A stretch of DNA of 64,000 nucleotides. Origin: Dipteris shenzhenensis (lineage: Eukaryota > Polypodiophyta > Polypodiopsida > Gleicheniales). The position numbers and the translations under genes were made by a program. Below are positions 56,824 to 64,000 of the stretch, piece by piece (position 1 is the first letter of the stretch; every line of letters starts with the position of its first letter). The notes below the pieces were generated by a model. The model was not told the origin of the DNA. It ran no database searches and was given only the letters and a program-made list of their open reading frames with translations. Location of the stretch: assembly GCA_047967505.1 (NCBI GenBank), contig CM106540.1. One strand, written 5' to 3'.

Positions 56824-57454
56824 AGCTCGATCGAGGTATGCGGAATGAGGGGGGTCACTCTCCTTTTATAAGAAAATTTAGGGTTTCCCTACCTCGATCG
56901 AGGTATTCCGCATGCAACATACATATCGCATCGAGGTATAGACATGCCACGATACCTCGATCGAGGTATTGTGACATGCCCATACATCCTCCATACATCT
57001 ACCTCGATCGAGGTATCGACATGCCACGATACCTCGATCGAGGTATTGTGACATGCCCATACATCTCGGTACATCTACCTTGATCGAGGTATTGACATGC
57101 CACGATACCTCGATCGAGGTATGTCAGCAGTAGCCGGATGCCACATGTCTCGATTGACATATTCGACATGCGGCCAAGTCATCGGTCCAGCATACCTCGA
57201 TCGAGGTATGTCATCTGCCCTATCGGATGGCACATACCTCGATCGAGGTATGCTGGACATGCCACATTACCTCGATTGAGGTTGAGCTGGATTGCCAGGA
57301 TACCTCGAACGAGGTAGATGTGGCATGTATAGGTGGCTTGCCAGCAAACCTCGATCGAGGTATAGGCTCAGTCCGATGAAAAAAGCCCAGCACCTCGAGG
57401 CTCGGTTGTCCTCGTGTGTGATTTTCATTGGAACTAATACCTCGATCGAGGTAT
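56824..57454. repeat. Palindrome cluster 2: ATACCTCGATCGAGGTAT, about 14 copies
   Basis: Exact 18-mers lie at 56952, 57029, 57105, 57192, 57234 and 57437. Copies with one or two changed bases or lost outer bases lie at 56824, 56889, 56999, 57075, 57267, 57301 and 57346, and a half-site lies at 56929. Some belong to a larger unit gacatgccacg-palindrome-tgtgacatgcccatacat repeated near 56941, 57017 and 57093. Every plus- or minus-strand frame across it repeats IPRSRY, TSIEV or YLDRG simply because of the palindrome. Confidence 0.93.
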
Positions 57455-57459
57455 TGGAG

Positions 57460-58015
57460 AGCGAAGCAAAACCTTTGTATTTTCACTCGAGTGGGTGTCA
57501 CACTCACCCGAAAGTGGTCTGGAAGTGGACACCCTTAGCTTGCTACCACCCATAAAGTATAGTTTGAGATCGACTCCCACTTGGAGCTAGCTTGCCAACT
57601 TGCACCTTGGGAAATGAAAACTTATGGTTTGCTATCCCACTAAGATGGGTCATTCCAATGTTGGATAAATGGCTTTTCCATAAACCAGCTCACAAGGGCA
57701 ATGAATTCTTAGCATATTTTAGAAATGATCAAAGGTATTAGATGCCCCACTACTTCTTGTTGATATAATGTGGGATCCAAAAATGGAACACTCTTAATGT
57801 TAAACATATTGCCTATGGTGTACTCACTAAAGTGGCATCTAACATTCTAAACCATTTAAGTCTAGAGTTGATATTTCAACATCAACACTACAAATATAAT
57901 TCATGAATTCCAAATCGTGCATCTCGAATTGTTTGCAAAGATTTACAATGAGACCTTCTTGATTAGCTTGTTGTTCCTACTTGTAATAATGCAATAGCTA
58001 TCGAGCTTTTTGTAC
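57460..58015. other. Non-coding stretch, nothing recognised
   Basis: No coding, RNA or repeat feature could be supported between palindrome cluster 2 and the copia remnant. Confidence 0.45.
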
Positions 58016-59120
58016 CAAGCTTGAGAATCTTATTTGAGGCCATACAATTCTTTCTTGAGTTCGCACACAAAATGCTCAAACCCTTTTGCAACAAATCTTG
58101 TGGCTACTTCATGTGTACTCTTCTTGCACTATCAAGCTTGTTGTACCAAGATCCAAAAGCTTGCTTGAGGCTATGCAATGATTTCTTGATTTTGCATACC
58201 AAATGCTCAAACCCTTCCTCAACAAATCTTGTGTCTATTTCATGTATACCAAACATCCACTTGAGCAAATGATAATTCATGCTACAAGCAAGAGATGAAA
58301 CCAACCAGAGGGTCTTAATCCTTGTCACAAGTACAAAAGTCTCATCAAATTCAATGCCATATTTTTATGCATGTCCTTTGCAACCAAACTCACTTCATAT
58401 CTACTTATAGCCTTGTCGACCTTGAGCTCCACTTTGCAAACTGGTTTGTTTCCAATTACATCCTTTCACTTGCGGCCTCAACCGAATTCCAAGCATCTTG
58501 CATGGCATGTCCCATCCTTAGACTACACTAGCTCTTGGAAGGTGAAAGGATCTCAAACTTGTGCTATGCAACATCTATAGATAGTTTGTTTGCTTTTAGG
58601 GTTCATGTCATTGAAAACACTTTCAGCTTAATCCACAAACTTATTTTCCCATTTTGGCATTGGTTTGATGTATATAGAAGATTCTTTTTTACAACAAGAT
58701 GCACCACATAATAAAGCATTTAAAGATTGACTTGAGGATTCTCCCACATTCCACTACCTACTTCTATATAAGCTAAGAATCAAGTCATCAAATATTTTAC
58801 ATTCTATGGATGTCTAATTTTTTAGTGCATCTCTGCAATCAAATAACTTGTTGCTACTTTACCGTCTCATCAAATATCACATCCCTAGAAGCAATTATCT
58901 TGTTGATTATGGAATTGTAAAACTTGTACACTTTGTGTTTTTCTAGTCTAATCACTATGCATTTCTCACTTTTGGGATAAATCCTACCTCTCATCTTTCC
59001 ACACATTAGTGTAAGAAAGAAACTTGTGATGCTAAATTTTAATCTTATGTCATGCCTTCCTTGATGGTATGTCCTATAATGCATTAGTAGGTGATTCATC
59101 AGAAATATCTTTGTGCACAC
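58016..59120 (-). pseudogene. Ty1/copia remnant (integrase C-terminal region to RT)
   Basis: Read from 59120 downwards: a frame with KMRGRIYPKSEKCIVI, then KVYKFYN and KIIASRDVIFDETVK (58970-58860), the C-terminal integrase region. A degraded stretch follows. Then comes the RT part ending FVEEGFEHLVCKIKKSLHSL, then KQAFGSWYNKLD (58240-58130). A second, more decayed copy of the VEEGFEHLVCK...KQ segment lies at about 58110-58030, from a local duplication of about 120 bp. Stops and indels are frequent. Confidence 0.8.
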
Positions 59121-59329
59121 TTCTTCTAATGATGGGAATATAATAATTATATCGACCTATCCTCAACCACTTTATGCCAAATCTTTCAAACCAATGTATT
59201 AATTATATTAAATGTCTCATGATAAGAAATTGATATTAATTAAATCAATCATATCCCCATTCACTTTATTCTAAATTTTTCACTCACTATATACAACATC
59301 TCTCACTTCACACTATCAAGTGTAGCAAT

Positions 59330-59745
59330 CTCCCACAGTGAAAGCAATTACTTGCTCATTAGCAATCTCCCACCTCTGTCATTGCAAAAGCACTTCCTCT
59401 CTCATTTCCTCTAAATCTCCCACCCTTATAGTTGCAAAAGCAATTCCTCTCTAGTCTCATCATTCTAAGATCTATTGCTTATAGTTGTGCCCCTCATTTC
59501 TAGTTTCATCCTCTTCTCCTCTTTCCTTCTTCCATCTCCCACAGTGAAAGCAATTACTTGCTCATTAGTAATCTCCCACCTGTGTCATTGCAAAAGCACT
59601 TCCTCTCTCATTTCCTCTAGATCTCCCACCCTTATAGTTGCAAAAGCAATTCCTCTCTAGTCTCATCATTCTAAGATCTATTGCTTATAGTTGTGCCCTT
59701 CATTTCTTTCATCCTCTTCTCCTCTTTCCTTCTTCCATCTTACCT
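59330..59745 (+). repeat. About 206-bp tandem duplication, CT-rich
   Basis: The order acagtgaaagcaattacttg, ctcattag.aatctcccacc, gcaaaagcacttcctctctc, gttgcaaaagcaattcctct and tctattgcttatagttgtgc occurs twice, with the agcaatctcc/agtaatctcc word at 59361 and 59567. It is non-coding. Confidence 0.88.
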
Positions 59746-60960
59746 ATAGTGCACTCTATCTATATTCTTCCGTATCCTTTGAGCATACAAATGGATCTTT
59801 TTGTAGTCATAGGCTAATTGGAGAAAGCAATAAGTAGTAATTTAGATTGGATTGCTAAGAACCAAGCACATTAGCAATGGAGATATGTGGCAAGCAGAGG
59901 ACTCCATTGACTCAGAGTACTAGTAGGCATGCCTACATGTAACTTTGCAAAGTCTTCTTGTAATTATGGAAAGGTGTTTATTAAAACCATTACAAGATAC
60001 TCTTATATTTTAGCAATGATTTTGATGTAACTCTACTTTTGATGTAATGTCATGCTATTCCTAGAAAACTGTCATCAGCTCTCTTTTATAGTTTCACTTT
60101 CAATTCCATAAAAATATCATTTTAAACTTCAAGTTCTACTATCCTTTATTCTCATTAAGGATGCACATTCCTAATGTTCGCATTGGCAATGTGTTCTCTA
60201 ACTCAAGTTCTACAATCCTTTATCCTTAAGGATGTGTTTACATTTATTCAAATGTGGAAGCCATTCAATGGAAGGAAATGATTGACCGTATATTACATTG
60301 TAATATTTTGGGGGAAATTTCATGTATATCATAGTAGAGGTAAAACTAATTAGTTATCACATACGATATATCAACACAACATGTGCCCTTATTTATTGTA
60401 TAGTGTGTTAATAGAGCATATAATAAAAATAGCACGTTGAATATATAAAAAGAGATTGAGATAAGTACCTCTATTGGTCATAAGTTTTTGGGGCCAAAAT
60501 CTATGTGTATTAAAATACGGATAAAACCATTGTTAGAGCATTGTTATGTCTAAAAAAAATTGGATACAATGTATCCACATTTACATGCCCTTTTGCATTG
60601 TATATGGCTAGATAGCATACAAGCGGATTTATTGGTTTGCATGTAAGTTTTATGGAAACATCCTAAGTAAAGTTACATCTTGTGCTATGATGAAAGGATA
60701 GTATAAGCCCAAGGGGTTCAATTCTTGAGAACATATATAGCACATGCATTCAGGGAAACTGTATTATTAAAGCCTCCTATCTAGAGCTTATTTGTAAACC
60801 TAAATGCTTTGAAACAACCCCTTTCTCTATGGAAACTTACGTATTTTTTCAATACCCTAATTCAAAAGCCTCTAAATTGTAAGTAAATTTATGTAAGGTT
60901 TAGAATTTTTTGTTATTTCCCTTCAATTGAACCCGTGTCCTATATGCACATATTTTTACA
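59746..60960. other. Non-coding stretch, nothing recognised
   Basis: It is AT-rich with short repeated phrases (caagttctac.atcctttat.ctcattaaggatg near 60130 and 60205). There is no coding or RNA feature that I can support. Confidence 0.45.
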
Positions 60961-60967
60961 TGAAACC

Positions 60968-61956
60968 TGTAAGAAAACAATACAATGTATGTGCTCAATA
61001 GATAATAGGATCTTGTATGCAAGAGAAAAAAGTAGATAGTATGGAGAATAAAAAATTTGATTACTATAGAACTGATACAATAGATGGTGCTGCCTCCCAG
61101 CTGTGCGCCCCTGTGTGAGGAGCTTCGATTGCATGCTGGAAATAGTAGAGGATGGAGGCTGGATGCTAAGGAATTAGGGTTGCTATAGCCAGTGATGATG
61201 ATGGGCTTTACAGTCTTGCTCTTATATAGCCACCAGTTGTAGTCGGTTAGACCCAATTGGGTGACCGACCCAGTCTGCCCAAAATGATTGACTAGGGGTC
61301 GGTTCCAAAATAGGCCACCAACCACTCGATAGAACTATGGTGCAAAATAGACCAACTTACCTATGGTCACTGTTCGGCGGCCTAGAGCCATGTGGGATCA
61401 TCTGGGGCTCCAAACGGGCCCCACAACCCGAGAGTGGGCTGCCCCGAAAATGCTCCATCTACCCTTAGTGTGGTCAGTCATGGGCTCGGGGGGGTCACTA
61501 TGTATAAACCCTCTATATCACGTGCATTCAAGGCCTATATTTAAAGTCCCTTATTTGTAAAAAAATTCATTAATAAGATGTACCCCTTTTCTATACAAAT
61601 CTGTAAATTTTTTTCAAAACTATTTTAAATAGTCCCTTATGTATATTTATTTCTGTAAATTTTAGAAATAAAAAAAATCCTTCTGTTGAACTCACGTGAT
61701 AGGGTTACATATGATGAGTGACCCCCCCGAGGTCATGGGATGCCTTCTCGCACTTGTATGTAGCCTAGTTGGTAGTGTAACAACTCTATCTGAAGCCATC
61801 CAGCCATCAGGCCACACATGGCCCCCATTTGGTGTCCAAACCAGGACCTACCAGATAATCGAGCTACTCAAATGTCTTCTCCTCATATGGGGGGCTTACA
61901 AGTAGAGTTAGTTGGTTCCCCATAGTTACATGAGAGTGGAGCATTGATATCTAACA
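60968..61956 (-). repeat. Probable LTR of the right-edge copia element (989 bp)
   Basis: On the minus strand the polyprotein is followed by a purine-rich tract (ggacattgaggtgggg) and then at once by TGTTAGATATCAATG, the expected LTR start. A plausible LTR end, ttttcttaca, lies at 60968. This end resembles a fragment at 40044-40100 (ctgtaagaaaacaaaatgtg), probably a relic of a related LTR. The matching second LTR would lie outside the window, so the length is a proposal. Confidence 0.6.
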
Positions 61957-64000
61957 CCCCACCTCAATGTCCACCCACAAGTGAACTTACTTTTTTGGCC
62001 CAATGCCAAGTCGATGAAGATGCCTCTCCAGCAAGTCTCTTCCAAGAGCCTTCGTGAAGATGTCCGCAGCATTCTCTGTAGTCGGACAGTACACCAAGTC
62101 GACCTCTCCATCCATGATGAGCTCGCATACAAAGTGATATTGAATCTCAATGTGTTTTGTGCAAGCATGGAACATAGGGTTCTTTGCGATCGCCACGCAA
62201 CTCTGATTGTCACATGATAACTACATAGGCTTGTTCTGCACTGCACCCATGTCCCCTAAAATCCTCCTCAACCACACTCCCTCACAAGAAGCAAAATATG
62301 CTTATTTGTACTCAGCCTCGGTAGAAGAAAGAGCAACTGTGGGTTGCTTCTTGTTGACCCATGACACAGCTCCAGATCCAAGTGAGAAATAGTAACCTGT
62401 CACTAATCTCTTGCTATCCACGTCTCCTACCCAATCCGAGTCACACAATCGGTCAAGATGTTGCCCTTGGTATATGTGATGCCATAATCAAGTGTGCCTT
62501 TGATGTATTTTAGCACCCGCATTCCTGCCGTGCAATGGTTCTCCCGGGGCTTATTGGAAAAAGTGCTTAATACACCAGTCGCAAAGCTGATGTCCGGCTG
62601 CGTGTTCGGCCGCATGTTGCACAAGTAAATCAAGCTGCCCACAAGCCTTCTATACATTGCTTCATCCACTAGTGGTGATGAACCCTCATTTGAGAGCTTC
62701 ATGTCAACCTCCATAGGGGTGCCAACTGTCTTGCACTCAACCATGCCAAATGCCTTTAGTATCTCTCCAGCATACTTCAGCTGTGAGATGAAGATCTGTT
62801 TTGGCTCTTGCCAAACTTCAATCCCCAATCATAAATGCATCAGTTCGAGGTCTTTCATTTCAAACTCTCTTCCTAGCAAATGCTTTGTCTGTAAGATCTT
62901 CTCTTCATGGTTCCCTACTATGACAAGGTTGTCCACATAAAGGACCACGATCATACACCTGCCTCCTTCTCTGTAGTTATACAAATTTGCATCAGATGGG
63001 CACCTCTTGAACCTGTTTTGCAGAAAGTAGGCATCAATCTGCTGGTACCATGCTCATGGGAACTGTTTCAGCCCATAAAGTGCCTTCTTCAGTTTACAGA
63101 CTTTACCTTCTGAACCAGGGATCTGAACCAGGGATGATAAAACCTGGTGGTTGTTCCACATATACCTCCTTGAGATCTCCATTCAGAAAGGTGGATTTTA
63201 CATCCATTTGAAACACGGGCCAACTTTCCTGTGCTGCTAAAGCCAAAACACTATGAATTGTGGTTAGTCGAGCTATGGGAGCAAAAGTATCCTGATAATC
63301 AAAACCATTTACCTGTGCGAATCCTTTTGCCACGAGCCGAGCCTTGTACTTATCCAAGGTGCCATCGGATTTGTACTTGGTCTTGTACACCCACTTGGTT
63401 CCAATTACCTTGTGTTTTGGTGGTCGATCCACAAGGTCCCAAGTGTTGTTCTTTATTATGGAGCCATACTCTGACTGCATAGCCTCGATCCACCTATCAT
63501 CACCATGTGCCTCTTCAAGACACTTGGGTTCTTCAGCACGGATCACCTCTGTCATCAAAGCATAGTTGACCAAGTGTTCCTGCGCCCTTCTTTGCTCCTC
63601 TAATCTCTTGGACCGGCAGTGTTCGGATGGTTCCTCCTCAATGGCTGGAGGTTCTCTGCCATCCAAATGCTACTTTACCCACTTCGAGAATGGCCGTTGC
63701 CATTGTGGTTCTGCAGGCTCTTCTTTCTCTTCTTTATCTTGAATCCTCCCAAGCACCATTGGGGGAGTTTGGTCTGCTGTTGGTTGTTGTACTGGATGGA
63801 TATCCTGGTCCTGGTTGTCTAGGAAGGAAGCATCCTCCTCCAATTGATGCAGCTGTTCTGAGAAGACCACATCACGACTTTTTCTTACCTTCTTGGTAAC
63901 AGGGTTATAGAGACGGTAACCCTTCGCCTCTTCACTGTAGCCCAAGAAAATACACTTCCGGCTCTTCGGTTCCCATTTGGTCCTATTAGCATCAGGGACA
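61957..64000 (-). mobile_element. Ty1/copia element, minus strand, running off the right edge
   Basis: Read from 64000 downwards: GYSEEAKGYRLYNPVTKKV and SRDVVFSE (63945-63860, end of integrase). RT follows with WIEAMQSEYGSIIKNNTWDL, GTKWVYKTKYKSDGTLDKYK, FQMDVKSTFLNGDLKEVYVE and QPPGF (63560-63130). A frameshifted section with the degraded catalytic box follows. Then GIEVWQEPKQIFISQLKYAG, YRRLVGSLIYLCNMRPNTQP and DISFA (62825-62560). RNase H follows, with VALSSTEAEY-like sequence near 62320 and ENAADIFTKALGRDLLERHL at the end (62080-62020). A stop near 63103 and shifts around 62450-62430 and 62200 break the polyprotein. Damage is lighter than in the left copia element. Confidence 0.9.

Noticed and set aside
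55685-57454. A CRISPR array or repeat-spacer system
   Set aside because: The repeats are short perfect palindromes with spacers of 20 to over 100 bp. There are no cas genes, and the context is plant nuclear DNA.
55614-57507. Proteins repeating IPRSRY, TSIEV or YLDRG
   Set aside because: The palindrome read in different frames gives exactly these peptides on both strands.
1-64000. tRNA, rRNA or organelle-derived segments
   Set aside because: I saw no tRNA-like cloverleaf, rRNA core sequence or plastid/mitochondrial gene order by eye. A tRNAscan or organelle alignment would be decisive.

Overview
The window looks like nuclear DNA of a land plant. It has one clearly intact plant gene, for a plastid-targeted SufB protein of the iron-sulfur cluster assembly system, split by a 2.9 kb GT-AG intron. 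It also has decayed PLS-type pentatricopeptide (PPR) genes, plant-type Ty1/copia and Ty3/gypsy fragments, a hAT-type non-autonomous DNA transposon, two Helitron-like coding remnants, an alpha-satellite-like array, and long microsatellite and polypurine tracts. Low gene density, heavy repeat load and degenerate PPR copies suit a large repeat-rich genome. A non-seed plant such as a fern, lycophyte or bryophyte is possible, but the species cannot be fixed from the sequence.

Layout, left to right. 1-3.5 kb has no supported gene and holds AT-rich direct repeats and a CA/GCAT microsatellite. 3.5-9.1 kb is a decayed Ty1/copia element on the plus strand; its reverse transcriptase is interrupted at 6738-7680 by a hAT-like element with 19-bp terminal inverted repeats and an 8-bp target duplication. 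9.13-11.09 kb is a satellite array of 182-bp monomers ordered A-B-C, a 546-bp higher-order repeat. 11.1-11.76 kb is an extreme G-run tract. A possible promoter and non-coding first exon lie near 12.29-12.40 kb, followed by a 2 kb GA polypurine tract that could sit in a long intron.

15.8-23.2 kb is the most unusual part. It is a large multi-exon gene-like locus, now broken by stops and frameshifts. Its 3' end carries three tandem copies of a four-exon module that reads as a C48/Ulp1-like cysteine protease (HWSLVV, WFVNS, CGWRVAYNC motifs). One copy has lost the presumed catalytic cysteine. 23.2-24.4 kb is tandem repeats; 24.9-25.7 kb is a gypsy RT/RNase H remnant on the minus strand.

28.3-32.86 kb is the SufB gene (minus strand). 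33.1-35.4 kb is a Helitron Rep-domain remnant ending only about 280 bp upstream of the SufB start. 35.4-46 kb is a zone of internally duplicated blocks carrying PPR fragments on both strands. 46.9-47.6 kb is tandem repeats and a microsatellite. 47.73-48.61 kb holds a candidate small five-exon gene that can only be seen by reading splice sites. 49.9-52.87 kb is a second Helitron/Pif1-like remnant in which an inversion has split the helicase domain between Walker A and Walker B. 55.2-57.5 kb carries about 20 copies of the perfect 18-bp palindrome ATACCTCGATCGAGGTAT in two clusters. 58-59.1 kb and 61-64 kb are minus-strand copia remnants, the second with a probable LTR at 60968-61956.

The genes do not form a working pathway together. 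SufB is the only gene I would call functional with high confidence. The rest is mainly transposon, satellite and pseudogene material. All exon boundaries were read by eye from GT-AG signals and reading-frame continuity.
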